Shown here in pieces: positions 17,240-26,521 of a DNA stretch of 64,000 nt; the stretch's first letter is position 1, and every line of letters begins with the position of its first letter. The stretch spans positions 112,206 through 176,205 of the forward strand of contig JAMPFF010000001.1 of assembly GCA_023664605.1 (NCBI GenBank), given 5' to 3'. Below the pieces are notes generated by a model. It saw only the letters and a list, made by a program, of their open reading frames with translations. It had not been told where the DNA came from and did not search any database. Origin of the DNA: Clostridium sp. (GTDB lineage Bacteria; Bacillota; Clostridia; Lachnospirales; Lachnospiraceae). The translations under genes were made by a program, and so were the position numbers.

Positions 17240-18487
17240 ATGAGCAGTGAAATCAGAGACATTAATTTAGCCGAATCAGGCGAAAGAAAAATCGAGTGGG
17301 TGAAAAGAAACTGCGACCTGCTCCGTACTTTGGAAAAAGAGTTTTCCGCTTCAAAGCCGTTTGCGGGTAAAAAAGTAGCGTTATCCGTGCATCTGGAAGC
17401 AAAGACCGCATATCTTTGTCTGGTGCTGCAGGCGGGCGGCGCAAAAATGTATGTGACGGGTTCCAATCCGTTATCCACGCAGGATGACGTGGCGGCGGCA
17501 TTAGTCAAGGCGGGGCTGGAAGTACACGCCTGGTATGACGCGACAAACGAAGAGTATGAAAACCATATCCGCCATGTACTGGAAGTCGGACCGAATATTA
17601 TTATCGACGACGGCGGGGACCTTGTGAATATGGTGCATAAAGAGATGCCGCATCTGATTCCGAATATTATCGGCGGCTGTGAAGAGACGACGACGGGCAT
17701 CATCCGCTTAGAGGCAATGAACAGGGCGGGCGAATTAAAGTTCCCGATGGTGCGTGTGAATAATGCGGCTTGCAAGCATTTCTTTGACAACAGATACGGC
17801 ACGGGTCAGTCCGTATGGGACGGCATCAACAGAACGACGAATCTGATTGTAGCAGGGAAAATTGTTGTCGTAGCGGGTTACGGCTGGTGCGGCAAGGGAA
17901 CCGCAATGAGAGCGAAAGGTCTTGGCGCGAGAGTTATCGTTACGGAAATCGACCCGATTAAGGCAATAGAAGCGGTTATGGACGGATTTGACGTTATGCC
18001 GATGAAAGAAGCGGCGAAAGTCGGAGACTTCTTTATTACCGTGACGGGATGCGACGGCGTTATTGATAAAGAGGATTTTGCCGAGATGAAAGAGGGCGCG
18101 ATTCTTTGTAACGCGGGTCACTTTGACTGTGAAATTGATATGGCGTGGTTAAAGGCAAACGCGGTGGAAACAAGAGAACAGAGAAAGAATATCATGGGAT
18201 ATAAACTGCCTACCGGACAGTGGATATTTGTCCTTGCCGAAGGCAGACTGGTAAATCTTGCCGCAGGTGACGGACATCCGGCGGAGATTATGGATATGAG
18301 CTTTGCCATTCAGGCGCTTTCCGCAAAATATCTGGTGGAACACGGAAGCGAACTGAAAGAGAAGCTGATTGACGTACCGGAGGAAGTGGATAAGGATGTG
18401 GCAAAGCGTAAACTTGCGTTCCTTGGAAAAGAAATCGACGTTTTGACGCCGGAGCAGGAGAAATATTTGAACAGCTATTCCCTCTAG
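17240..18487 (+). CDS. ahcY: S-adenosylhomocysteine hydrolase (adenosylhomocysteinase)
   Basis: A 415-residue enzyme that reversibly splits S-adenosylhomocysteine into adenosine and homocysteine, removing the product inhibitor of methyltransferases; it is cytosolic and NAD-dependent. Seen: GCEETTTGIIRL, MVRVNNAACKHFFDN (catalytic Lys/Asp area), the NAD-binding loop GYGWCGKG, LCNAGHFD, and a C terminus of the short archaeal/Thermotoga type. Some short members act on S-inosylhomocysteine, and this cannot be excluded. The ATG at 17240 has GGAGG eight bases upstream. Its leader and 5' end are duplicated as a relic at 1-1.2 kb, so the gene was once next to the GNAT gene. Confidence 0.93.
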   Translation: MSSEIRDINLAESGERKIEWVKRNCDLLRTLEKEFSASKPFAGKKVALSVHLEAKTAYLCLVLQAGGAKMYVTGSNPLSTQDDVAAALVKAGLEVHAWYDATNEEYENHIRHVLEVGPNIIIDDGGDLVNMVHKEMPHLIPNIIGGCEETTTGIIRLEAMNRAGELKFPMVRVNNAACKHFFDNRYGTGQSVWDGINRTTNLIVAGKIVVVAGYGWCGKGTAMRAKGLGARVIVTEIDPIKAIEAVMDGFDVMPMKEAAKVGDFFITVTGCDGVIDKEDFAEMKEGAILCNAGHFDCEIDMAWLKANAVETREQRKNIMGYKLPTGQWIFVLAEGRLVNLAAGDGHPAEIMDMSFAIQALSAKYLVEHGSELKEKLIDVPEEVDKDVAKRKLAFLGKEIDVLTPEQEKYLNSYSL

Positions 18488-18516
18488 GCATAAACATCGC
18501 AGATTGAGAAAGAGGC

Positions 18517-20304
18517 ATGGTTATTAATATGAACCAACAGACAGAAGCAGTATCGAAATACAAAGCGGGGGAATTGTTAAAAAGGTTTTTACCATATTAT
18601 CAGAAATACTGGAAAATTGTCGTAATCGATTTATTCTGCGCGGGACTGACTACCATTTGTGAGATGGTGCTTCCGATGATTATGCGCTACATAACCAACA
18701 CCGGCATGAGTAATCTGGCGGCGTTAAGCGTCGGAATCATTCTTCGTTTGGGTGCGTTGTATCTGGTGCTTCGGATAATCGATACGATGGCGAATTTTTA
18801 TATGGCGTATACGGGGCATGTTATGGGAACGCAGATTGAAACCGATATGCGCCGCGACGCCTATGCGCATCTGCAGAGGCTTTCCGATACCTACTATAAT
18901 AATACGAAAGTCGGGCAGATAATGGGACGGATTACGAACGATTTGTTTGACGTAACCGAGTTTTCCCACCACTGCCCGGAGGAATTTTTTATTGCGGGCA
19001 TCAAGGCGGTAATTTCCTTTATTATCCTTTCCGGCATCAATCTGCCGCTGACGCTTATTATCTTCGCTATCGTGCCGATTATGGTAGTGGTTTGTACGAT
19101 TATCAATCTGCGCCTGCGTGCAGCTTTCAGAAAGCAGAGAGTGCAGATTGGCGAATTGAACGCCAGAATCGAGGACAGCCTGCTCGGTCAGAAAGTGGTA
19201 AAAGCTTTTACAAACGAGGAAAAAGAGCAGGAGAAGTTCGAGGAGGACAACCAAAAATTTTTCCGTATCAAAAAAGAATCCTATAAATTTATGGCGGCGT
19301 TCCAGACCACGACAAGAGCGTTTGACGGTTTGATGTACCTGACTGTTTTAACGGCAGGTGGTATCTTTATGGTAAAGGAGATGATTTCTCCCGGCGACTT
19401 AGTTGCTTATATTATGTATGTGACGACGCTGATTGCGACGATTAGAAGAATTATCGAGTTTGCGGAACAGTTTCAAAGAGGTATGACGGGTATCGAGCGT
19501 TTTGTGGAGATTATGGACAGTGACATCGAAATTTTTGACGAGCCGGATGCCGTACCATGTCAGAATGTGAAAGGCGATATTTCTTTGAAAAAAGTAAGTT
19601 TTGCTTATCCCGACGACCACAATATCGTATTCCGCAACCTGAATCTGGACATTCATGCAGGAGAGAAAATCGCGATTGTAGGACCATCCGGCGGCGGCAA
19701 GACAACGCTCTGCAACCTGATTCCGCGGTTTTATAACATAGACGAGGGAGAGATTGCGCTGGATGGAAACAATATCCGCCGCTATACGCTAAAGAGCCTG
19801 CGGGAAAATATCGGTATGGTACAGCAGGACGTCTATCTTTTTTCCGGCACGGTATATGAAAATATTGCCTACGGGAAAGAAAATGCAACGAGGCAGGAGG
19901 TAATCGAGGCGGCGAAAAAGGCGGGTGCGCACGAATTTATAGAGGCGTTAAAAGACGGTTACGATACCTATGTCGGAGAACGCGGTGTGAAACTTTCCGG
20001 CGGGCAGAAGCAGCGTATCAGCATTGCCAGAGTATTCCTAAAAAATCCGCCGATACTGATTCTGGACGAAGCGACGTCCGCGCTGGATAACGAAAGTGAG
20101 TTTCAGGTGGCGAAGTCATTACAGGAACTGGCAAAAGGCAGGACGACCATTACCATTGCGCACAGGCTTTCCAGCATCCGCAACTCGGACAGGATTCTTG
20201 TGCTTACCGAAGACGGTATTGTAGAAGAGGGGAATCATGAGCAATTATTGGAACTGAAAGGAATTTATTATCACTTTTACGTCACGGCAAACGAGTTGAA
20301 ATAA
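18517..20304 (+). CDS. ABC exporter, fused membrane and ATPase domains (MsbA/BmrA-like)
   Basis: A 595-residue half-transporter: six membrane helices (about 20-310) followed by one ATPase domain with Walker A GPSGGGKTT, Q-loop VQQDVYLFSGTVYENI, signature LSGGQKQR and Walker B ILILDEATSALD with the catalytic Glu. All catalytic motifs are intact, so it can work as a homodimer exporting lipids, drugs or peptides; the substrate is unknown. Two starts are possible: ATG 18517, which is very close to GAGG, and ATG 18529 (MNQQTEA), which is rather far. It follows ahcY by 29 bp and may share its transcript. Confidence 0.88.
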   Translation: MVINMNQQTEAVSKYKAGELLKRFLPYYQKYWKIVVIDLFCAGLTTICEMVLPMIMRYITNTGMSNLAALSVGIILRLGALYLVLRIIDTMANFYMAYTGHVMGTQIETDMRRDAYAHLQRLSDTYYNNTKVGQIMGRITNDLFDVTEFSHHCPEEFFIAGIKAVISFIILSGINLPLTLIIFAIVPIMVVVCTIINLRLRAAFRKQRVQIGELNARIEDSLLGQKVVKAFTNEEKEQEKFEEDNQKFFRIKKESYKFMAAFQTTTRAFDGLMYLTVLTAGGIFMVKEMISPGDLVAYIMYVTTLIATIRRIIEFAEQFQRGMTGIERFVEIMDSDIEIFDEPDAVPCQNVKGDISLKKVSFAYPDDHNIVFRNLNLDIHAGEKIAIVGPSGGGKTTLCNLIPRFYNIDEGEIALDGNNIRRYTLKSLRENIGMVQQDVYLFSGTVYENIAYGKENATRQEVIEAAKKAGAHEFIEALKDGYDTYVGERGVKLSGGQKQRISIARVFLKNPPILILDEATSALDNESEFQVAKSLQELAKGRTTITIAHRLSSIRNSDRILVLTEDGIVEEGNHEQLLELKGIYYHFYVTANELK

Positions 20305-20389
20305 TTGTGCGACAAAAATACAGAATTGTCTGAAATTTTCCGATAAAAAAATTGTAGATAAAAAGTTTGCTTACAAATCAAAAAAATGC

Positions 20390-20418
20390 TTACATTTTTA
20401 AAAAATTAATGGTACAAT
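20390..20418 (+). promoter_or_regulatory. Sigma-A-type promoter upstream of carD-like gene
   Basis: TTACAT (20390-20395), 17 bases, TACAAT (20413-20418). The expected transcript start is near 20425, just before a hairpin with a T-run. Confidence 0.6.
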
Positions 20419-20432
20419 AATAACAGAGATTC

Positions 20433-20461
20433 AAAAAGCTGCTTAACGGGAGCAGCTTTTT
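20433..20461 (+). terminator. Terminator-like hairpin in the leader of the carD-like gene
   Basis: AAAAAGCTGCT and AGCAGCTTTTT pair across a 7-base loop and end in a T-run. It can terminate read-through from the ABC exporter, but it also begins about eight bases after the predicted start of the downstream promoter, so it may attenuate that transcript. Confidence 0.75.
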
Positions 20462-20525
20462 CGTTTCGGGAACTATTGTGTTGAGGCGGATGGTTTCATC
20501 TGCTTTTAGTGTCAGGAGGCAGAAA

Positions 20526-21038
20526 ATGTTTGATGTAGGCGAATTGATTATGTGCGGGGGGCATGGAGTATGCCGTGTGACGGCGGTTACGGGCAATCCG
20601 ATTGATAAACTGGATAAGAAACGAAAGTATTATATTCTGGAACCCGTTTTTGAAAAAGGAAGTACGATTTATACACCGGTTGACAATGAGAAAATCGTTA
20701 TGAGAAAAATCATGAACGAGAAAGATGCGAAGCTGTTAATCGGCAGGATTCCGGATATCGAAACGGTATGGATTAAAGAGGAAAAGACAAGAGAGCAGAT
20801 GTACAAGGAGGCAATCCGCACCTATGACTGCCAAAGTCTGGTGCAGATTATCAAGACGTTGTATCTGCGTAAGCAGGACAGGGTCTTACAGGGAAAAAAG
20901 GTGCTTTCTTCCGACGAGCATTATTTGAAGAAAGCAGAGGAGCTTCTATACAGCGAAATGTCTTTGGCGTTATCCATTCCGAAAGAAAGCGTCGAGGAAT
21001 ATATTTTTGAAGAAATCCACAAAGCAGCGGGAAAGTAA
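20526..21038 (+). CDS. CarD-like transcription factor
   Basis: A 170-residue protein of the CarD/CdnL/TRCF-interaction family. Residues 1-60 (MFDVGELIMCGGHGVCRVTA, YYILEPVF, IYTPVD) form the Tudor-like RNA-polymerase-interacting domain; the rest is a helical domain (MYKEAIRTYDCQSLVQIIKT, then EELLYSEMSLALSIP) that contacts promoter DNA. Family members bind the polymerase beta subunit and stabilise open complexes, often of rRNA promoters. The start ATG has AGGAGG six bases upstream. It has its own promoter and a downstream hairpin, so it is probably a single-gene unit. Confidence 0.88.
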   Translation: MFDVGELIMCGGHGVCRVTAVTGNPIDKLDKKRKYYILEPVFEKGSTIYTPVDNEKIVMRKIMNEKDAKLLIGRIPDIETVWIKEEKTREQMYKEAIRTYDCQSLVQIIKTLYLRKQDRVLQGKKVLSSDEHYLKKAEELLYSEMSLALSIPKESVEEYIFEEIHKAAGK

Positions 21039-21060
21039 CCGCAGAGAATAACAGGCAGTG

Positions 21061-21112
21061 AAAAGCCGCTATTGGCAGATGCACATTCATGGCATCGCAG
21101 ATAGCGGCTTTT
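21061..21112. terminator. Bidirectional terminator between convergent genes
   Basis: AAAAGCCGCTAT (21061-21072) pairs with ATAGCGGCTTTT (21101-21112), with a smaller inner hairpin. A/T flanks let it serve both the carD-like gene and the convergent ComFB-like gene. Confidence 0.8.
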
Positions 21113-21132
21113 GTATGTATGATTTATGATGA

Positions 21133-21486
21133 TTACTGATTGGCGGCATTGTCACCGGCGGTATCGGCAGGCGCAGCGTCATCTGCAGGCTTGTCTGCTG
21201 ATGCGTCCGGCGTAAGCGGCGGATGATGGGGATGTCCACCGATAAGTTCCATCGCAGAAATAACAACTGATAAAATTTCCGCTTCAAATTGTGGGGAGAG
21301 CGTATCAAAACGATGGAGAACAGCGCCGGTACTGGTACGGGCATATTTTGGACGCAAACGGTTTAAAGCATATGTTGCCATATCCAGTCTACAATCATTA
21401 CAAGAACAAATATGCGGCATCGTAGGCAGCAATCGGTTAATCATTTGTTCTACATTATCTTCCATTAAATTCTTTAGTCCTTCCAT
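21133..21486 (-). CDS. ComFB-family late competence protein
   Basis: A 117-residue protein. Residues 1-70 match the ComFB domain: NLMEDNVEQMINRLLP, then the cysteine cluster CSCNDCRLDMATYALNRLRP, with the zinc-type cysteines and the ALNxLxPxY motif. ComFB lies in the comF operon of Bacillus but is not needed for transformation there; homologues in cyanobacteria bind cyclic di-nucleotides. The last 35 residues are a low-complexity Pro/Ala/Asp tail (DKPADDAAPADTAGDN). The ATG at 21486 follows GGGGGATTTGAG. It stands alone between two terminators/promoters. The presence of a GGDEF protein in the window makes a cyclic-di-nucleotide link worth testing. Confidence 0.8.
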   Translation of the reverse strand: MEGLKNLMEDNVEQMINRLLPTMPHICSCNDCRLDMATYALNRLRPKYARTSTGAVLHRFDTLSPQFEAEILSVVISAMELIGGHPHHPPLTPDASADKPADDAAPADTAGDNAANQ

Positions 21487-21522
21487 CTCAAATCCCCCAT
21501 TATAAATCGGTATATATATACT

Positions 21523-21551
21523 ATTCTATAACTTTTTTTATATAGAATCAA
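21523..21551 (-). promoter_or_regulatory. Promoter for the ComFB-like gene
   Basis: Minus strand: TTGATT (21551-21546), 17 bases, TAGAAT (21528-21523), about 37 bases before the ATG. Confidence 0.5.
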
Positions 21552-21606
21552 TATTTATTTAATAACGAATATAAAATATTTTTAAATTTCTTTAATACTT
21601 TTTTAA

Positions 21607-21635
21607 TTGACCTGCTTTTAAAATAGAGTTAATAT
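21607..21635 (+). promoter_or_regulatory. Promoter for the heterodimeric ABC exporter operon
   Basis: TTGACC (21607-21612), 17 bases, TAATAT (21630-21635). It leaves a leader of about 65 bases before the ATG at 21705; no regulator gene of MarR type precedes the pair. Confidence 0.6.
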
Positions 21636-21704
21636 GCTGAAAGAATGCAATTACCACAGGTTGGAAAATATGATTATGACAGCAGTAAAGAGAGGAGCAG
21701 GCAT

Positions 21705-23744
21705 ATGGGGAAGATTATGAAATATCTTGGAGAGTTCAAGGCATCCGTGATTGCCGTTATATTTCTCCTGATTTTACAGGCGTATTGCGATTTGTCGCTG
21801 CCATCGTATACATCGGATATCGTGGATGTGGGAATCGAGCAGGGCGGCATTGAAAACGCAGTGCCTGTCATCATGAGGAAAGAAACATTTGACGGCATAT
21901 GCCTGTCGCTGGATGAGGCAGAAAAGAAGCTGTTTCAGGAGGCGTATACACAGAACGGCGATGGAAATTATGAATTGCGGACGGAATCGGATGATACCAT
22001 AGCGGCGCTGGATGAAACGATAAAAAGGCAGGCGCTTATGCGGTACGGTGATGAGACGGGCGGCATGATAGCGGACCAGATGGCAATTATGTTCGTGAAA
22101 GCGGAGTATGAAGCGGCCGGCGTTGACGTACAGGCGATACAGACCCGTTACTTGGTGAAGACTGGTGTTAAAATGCTGTTGATGACGATTTTAATGATGT
22201 CGGCGTCTATCGCCGTGGGATTTTTGGCGGCACGCGTTTCTGCCGGTATCGGTATGCGGCTGCGTAACCGGGTATTTGAAAAAGTCGTTTCTTTTTCCCA
22301 TGCAGAAATGGATAAATTCTCTACAGCGTCGTTGATTACCAGAAGTACGAATGATATTCAACAGGTGCAGATGGTGGCGGTCATGCTTCTGCGTATGGTC
22401 TGCTATGCGCCGATACTTGGCATTGGCGGCATTCTTAAAGTGGCGCACACCAGAACGGGGATGGGTTGGATTATTGCCGTGGCGGTTGGGATTATTTTCC
22501 TGATAGTCGGAACGCTGGTAAGTATTGCCATGCCCAAATTTAAACTGATGCAGACGCTTGTGGATAAATTAAACCTGGTATCGAGGGAAATATTGACGGG
22601 TATTCCGGTTATCAGGGCTTTCAGCCGTGAAAAATATGAAGAAAAGCGTTTTGATAAAGCGAACAGGGATTTGATGGCAACACAGATTTTTACCAATAGG
22701 GTTATGACATTTATGGTGCCGACTATGATGCTTGTCATGAATGCGATTGCAGTTATGATTGTATGGTTCGGCGCGAAGGGCATTGATGCGGGAAGGCTGC
22801 AGATTGGCGATATGATGGCCTTTATTACATATTCGATGCAGATTGTAATGTCTTTCCTAATGCTGACAATGGTATCGATTATGCTGCCAAGAGCGGGCGT
22901 TGCGGCGCAGCGTATAGAAGACGTGCTGCACACGGAACCGTCGATTTCGGACAGTGAAACCGTACGGGATGGGCAAATAGAAGAAAAGGGCGTCATTGCT
23001 TTTGAAAATGTGCATTTTCGTTATCCGGGAGCGGAGGAAGACGCGTTATCGGATATTTCCTTTACGGTCGGGCCGGGTGAGACAACCGCTATTATCGGCA
23101 GCACCGGATGCGGAAAGTCTACGCTTTTACATCTGATTCCCCGTTTTTATGATGTGACCGGAGGGCGGATTACGATTGACGGCATTGATATCCGGGAACT
23201 TTCTCAGCAAAAGCTTCGCAGTCTGCTGGGATTTGTTCCGCAAAAGGGAGTTCTTTTTTCCGGAACGGTAGCGTCTAATATTAAATTTGCGGGAGAAGAT
23301 AAGGTTTCGGACGATTCCATGAAAGAGGCTGCCGGTATTGCGCAGGCAGTGGAATTTATCGAGAGTAAAAAGGAAGGTTACCAGAGTCCGATTGCGCAGG
23401 GCGGAACTAACGTATCCGGCGGACAGAAACAGAGGCTTTCCATAGCCAGGGCAATCGCGGCAAAACCGAAAATCTTTCTTTTTGACGATAGTTTTTCCGC
23501 GCTTGATTATAAGACAGATGCCGTGCTTAGAAGAGCGCTAAATGAAAAGGTGGCCGACGCGACGGTCATTATCGTGGCGCAGCGTATCAGTACGATTTTA
23601 CATGCCGACAGAATTATTGTGTTGGATGATGGTAAAATAGCGGGTATGGGAAAACATGAAGAGTTATTGCAAAGCTGTACGGCATATCAGGAGATTGCAA
23701 AATCGCAGCTATCGGAAACCGAATTGAAAGGGGGCAGGGCGTAA
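21705..23744 (+). CDS. Heterodimeric ABC exporter subunit with degenerate catalytic site
   Basis: A 679-residue half-transporter: six membrane helices, with an unusually long extracytoplasmic loop after helix 1 (about residues 40-150, IENAVPVIMRKETF onward), then an ATPase domain with Walker A GSTGCGKST, signature VSGGQKQR and Walker B IFLFDDSFSALD. The residue after the Walker B Asp is Asp rather than the catalytic Glu, as in the inactive-site partner of BmrCD/TM287-288-type exporters. I chose ATG 21705 (GAGAGGAG upstream); a longer frame from 21645 begins upstream at the promoter. The stop overlaps the start of the partner gene by one base (TAATG), so the subunits are translated together. 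Confidence 0.88.
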   Translation: MGKIMKYLGEFKASVIAVIFLLILQAYCDLSLPSYTSDIVDVGIEQGGIENAVPVIMRKETFDGICLSLDEAEKKLFQEAYTQNGDGNYELRTESDDTIAALDETIKRQALMRYGDETGGMIADQMAIMFVKAEYEAAGVDVQAIQTRYLVKTGVKMLLMTILMMSASIAVGFLAARVSAGIGMRLRNRVFEKVVSFSHAEMDKFSTASLITRSTNDIQQVQMVAVMLLRMVCYAPILGIGGILKVAHTRTGMGWIIAVAVGIIFLIVGTLVSIAMPKFKLMQTLVDKLNLVSREILTGIPVIRAFSREKYEEKRFDKANRDLMATQIFTNRVMTFMVPTMMLVMNAIAVMIVWFGAKGIDAGRLQIGDMMAFITYSMQIVMSFLMLTMVSIMLPRAGVAAQRIEDVLHTEPSISDSETVRDGQIEEKGVIAFENVHFRYPGAEEDALSDISFTVGPGETTAIIGSTGCGKSTLLHLIPRFYDVTGGRITIDGIDIRELSQQKLRSLLGFVPQKGVLFSGTVASNIKFAGEDKVSDDSMKEAAGIAQAVEFIESKKEGYQSPIAQGGTNVSGGQKQRLSIARAIAAKPKIFLFDDSFSALDYKTDAVLRRALNEKVADATVIIVAQRISTILHADRIIVLDDGKIAGMGKHEELLQSCTAYQEIAKSQLSETELKGGRA

Positions 23745-25585
23745 TGAGCGAGAATCGGAAAAGGGGCAGAGGACCGCACGGTCCGGGCGGTGCAATGATG
23801 CCGGGCGAAAAGGCAAAAGATTTTAAAGGAACGATTCAGAAACTATTGCGTTATATGGGCAGTTATAAGTACGCTCTGCTTGCCGTAGCTGTTTTTGCGG
23901 TCGGCAGTACGGTATTTAATATCATAGGGCCTAAGGTGTTAAGCAGGGCGACAACGGAACTGTTTAACGGTCTGATGGCGAAATTGAGTCAAACCGGCGG
24001 CATTGATTTTGCCAAAATAGGAAGAATATTGCTGATATTGCTGGGATTATATCTGGTCAGCGCGTTGCTGTCACTGTTTCAGGGATGGATTATGACAGGA
24101 GTGTCACAAAAATTGTGTTTTCGTTTCCGCAAAGAGATTTCGGAAAAGATGAACCGTATGCCTTTAGAATATTTTGAATCCAGAACGGTGGGCGAGGTGC
24201 TTTCCCGCATCACGAATGATGTGGATACGCTTGGCATGAGCCTGAACCAGAGTATCACGACGCTTATTACCTCTTTGACGACGTTAATCGGCGTATTGAT
24301 TATGATGTTGAGTATCAGTCCGCTTATGACGTTAATCGCGCTTGTTATTCTGCCGGTATCCGGCACGTTAATCGGCGTGGTAGTGAAGTTTTCCCAGAAA
24401 TACTTCGTTGCGCAGCAGACTTATCTTGGTAAAATCAACGGTCAGGTGGAAGAGGTATACAGCGGCCAGAATATTGTAAAAGCATTTAACAGAGAAGAAA
24501 TTGTGTTAAAAGAGTTTAAACAGACAAATGATATCTTATATCAATCGGCGTGGAAATCACAGTTTTTGTCCGGAATGATGCAGCCGATTATGACTTTTAT
24601 CGGAAATCTGGGTTATGTTGCTGTGGCGGTCAGCGGCAGTATTTTAACGATTAAAGGCGCGATTGAAATCGGCGATATTCAGGCGTTTATTCAGTATGTG
24701 AAAAATTTCACACAGCCGATTACGCAGCTTGCGCAGGTTTCCAATATGCTGCAATCCACTGCGGCGGCGGCAGAAAGGGTATTTGAGTTTTTGGAGGAAG
24801 AGGAAGAAGAGCAGTTTGTGGAAAATCCGGCGCATCTGCAGCAGATGGAAGGGCGTGTTGGATTTGAGCATGTCAGATTTGGTTATAAACCGGATAAGAT
24901 TATCATAAATGACTTCAGCGCGCAGATAGAGCCGGGGCAGATGGTAGCTATTGTAGGGCCTACCGGCGCGGGTAAGACAACGATGGTAAAACTGTTGATG
25001 CGTTTTTATGACGTTAATAGCGGCAGCATTAAGATTGACGGACACGACGTCAGGAAATTTAACAGAAGCGAACTGCGTGAGAGTTTCGGTATGGTATTGC
25101 AGGATACATGGCTGTTTAAAGGAACCATTATGGAAAATATCCGTTACGGCAGACTGGACGCGACGGATGAAGAGGTGATAGAGGCGGCAAAAGCGGCTCA
25201 TGCGCATAGATTTATCCAGACGCTGCCCGGCGGTTATCAGATGGAACTCAATGAGGATGCAAGCAATGTATCACAGGGGCAGAAGCAGTTGCTTACGATA
25301 GCGAGAGCGATTTTGGCCGATAATAAGATTTTGATTCTGGATGAAGCGACCAGTTCCGTTGATACAAGAACGGAGCAGCGTATTCAGAAAGCAATGAATA
25401 ATTTAATGAGAGGCAGAACCAGCTTCGTCATTGCCCATCGGTTATCCACCATTAAAGACGCCGATTTGATTCTGGTTATGAAAGACGGCGATATTATCGA
25501 ACAGGGAAATCACGAAGAACTGCTGGCAAAGAACGGATTTTATGCGGAATTGTATAATTCACAGTTTGAGGATGCGACAGCATAA
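23744..25585 (+). CDS. Heterodimeric ABC exporter partner subunit
   Basis: A 613-residue half-transporter partnering the previous gene. After a basic, Gly/Pro-rich N terminus (RKRGRGPHGPGG) come six membrane helices and an ATPase domain: Walker A GPTGAGKTT, Q-loop VLQDTWLFKGTIMENI, a degenerate signature VSQGQKQ, and an intact Walker B ILILDEATSSVD with catalytic Glu. The altered signature of this chain and the altered Walker B of the first would together form the same inactive ATP site, which is the known asymmetric design. The substrate (drug, peptide, lipid) is not shown by the sequence. Confidence 0.88.
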   Translation: MSENRKRGRGPHGPGGAMMPGEKAKDFKGTIQKLLRYMGSYKYALLAVAVFAVGSTVFNIIGPKVLSRATTELFNGLMAKLSQTGGIDFAKIGRILLILLGLYLVSALLSLFQGWIMTGVSQKLCFRFRKEISEKMNRMPLEYFESRTVGEVLSRITNDVDTLGMSLNQSITTLITSLTTLIGVLIMMLSISPLMTLIALVILPVSGTLIGVVVKFSQKYFVAQQTYLGKINGQVEEVYSGQNIVKAFNREEIVLKEFKQTNDILYQSAWKSQFLSGMMQPIMTFIGNLGYVAVAVSGSILTIKGAIEIGDIQAFIQYVKNFTQPITQLAQVSNMLQSTAAAAERVFEFLEEEEEEQFVENPAHLQQMEGRVGFEHVRFGYKPDKIIINDFSAQIEPGQMVAIVGPTGAGKTTMVKLLMRFYDVNSGSIKIDGHDVRKFNRSELRESFGMVLQDTWLFKGTIMENIRYGRLDATDEEVIEAAKAAHAHRFIQTLPGGYQMELNEDASNVSQGQKQLLTIARAILADNKILILDEATSSVDTRTEQRIQKAMNNLMRGRTSFVIAHRLSTIKDADLILVMKDGDIIEQGNHEELLAKNGFYAELYNSQFEDATA

Positions 25586-25591
25586 TTTTTC

Positions 25592-25600
25592 TGCTATAAT
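25592..25600 (+). promoter_or_regulatory. Extended -10 promoter for the ArsP_2-like gene
   Basis: TGCTATAAT (TG-N-TATAAT), 67 bases before the next ATG; no clear -35. Confidence 0.5.
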
Positions 25601-25666
25601 AGAAAGAACCTTGCGGATGCCCGCCTATGGGATATTCCGTAAACAAGCTGCAAAAGAGAGGATATT

Positions 25667-26521
25667 ATGTTCGACACTATTTTAGACGCATTATTAGATT
25701 GTGTGAAATTACTGCCGTTTCTTTTCCTGACTTATCTGGCAATGGAATATCTGGAGCATAAGGCGGGAGATAAACTGCAAAACGCAATCCGCACATCCGG
25801 CAAATGCGGCCCCGTAATAGGAAGTGTTCTGGGTGCGTTTCCGCAGTGTGGTTTTTCTGCCGCGGCATCAAATTTGTATGCGGGCAGGATTATCACGCTT
25901 GGCACGTTAATATCCATTTATTTGTCCACTTCGGATGAAATGCTTCCTATTTTAATTTCCGAGAACGTTGGAATCGGCATGATTTTAAAGATTCTGGGAA
26001 TTAAGATACTCATAGGCATGGCGGCAGGGATTTTCATTGATGTGGTAATCAGCAAATTATTACGGAAAACCCGGGATGATATGCAGATTGAGCATATGTG
26101 TGAACAGCACAACTGCCACTGTGAAGAAGGGATTATAAAATCGGCGTTTCATCATACCTTTGAAATATTTTTTTATGTACTGTTGATTACCGTCATATTA
26201 AATATCGTGATTGTACTAATCGGGGAGGATTTTTTGGCAAATCTGATATTGAACCGTCCGGTTATAGGAGAACTGATAGCGGGTGCAATAGGACTGATTC
26301 CAAACTGCGCTTCCTCCGTTGTGATTACCCAGCTATACCTAAACGGCGTTTTAAACGCGGGGGCAATGATATCGGGCTTACTGGCAGGCGCGGGCGTTGG
26401 CGTTTTGGTGTTGCTGCGGGTAAATGATAACCCGAAAGAAAATATAAAGATTATTCTGCTGCTCTATGCGCTGGGCGTAGCGGCAGGAATTTTAATAGAA
26501 TTGCTGAGAGTGCGTTTTTAG
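25667..26521 (+). CDS. ArsP_2-like putative heavy-metal/organoarsenical exporter
   Basis: A 284-residue membrane protein with about eight to ten helices, similar to the family of putative 10-TM heavy-metal exporters (PF11449). The two halves each carry a Cys-containing helix motif, GAFPQCGFSAAASNLYAGR and GLIPNCASSVVITQLYLNG, a pseudo-repeat typical of ArsP-like permeases, where Cys binds trivalent arsenicals. A His/Cys-rich cytosolic loop (EHMCEQHNCHCEE, around 143-155) could bind metal. No arsR or arsenate reductase gene is next to it, so the true substrate is unproven. The stop overlaps that of the convergent hydrolase gene. Confidence 0.78.
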   Translation: MFDTILDALLDCVKLLPFLFLTYLAMEYLEHKAGDKLQNAIRTSGKCGPVIGSVLGAFPQCGFSAAASNLYAGRIITLGTLISIYLSTSDEMLPILISENVGIGMILKILGIKILIGMAAGIFIDVVISKLLRKTRDDMQIEHMCEQHNCHCEEGIIKSAFHHTFEIFFYVLLITVILNIVIVLIGEDFLANLILNRPVIGELIAGAIGLIPNCASSVVITQLYLNGVLNAGAMISGLLAGAGVGVLVLLRVNDNPKENIKIILLLYALGVAAGILIELLRVRF

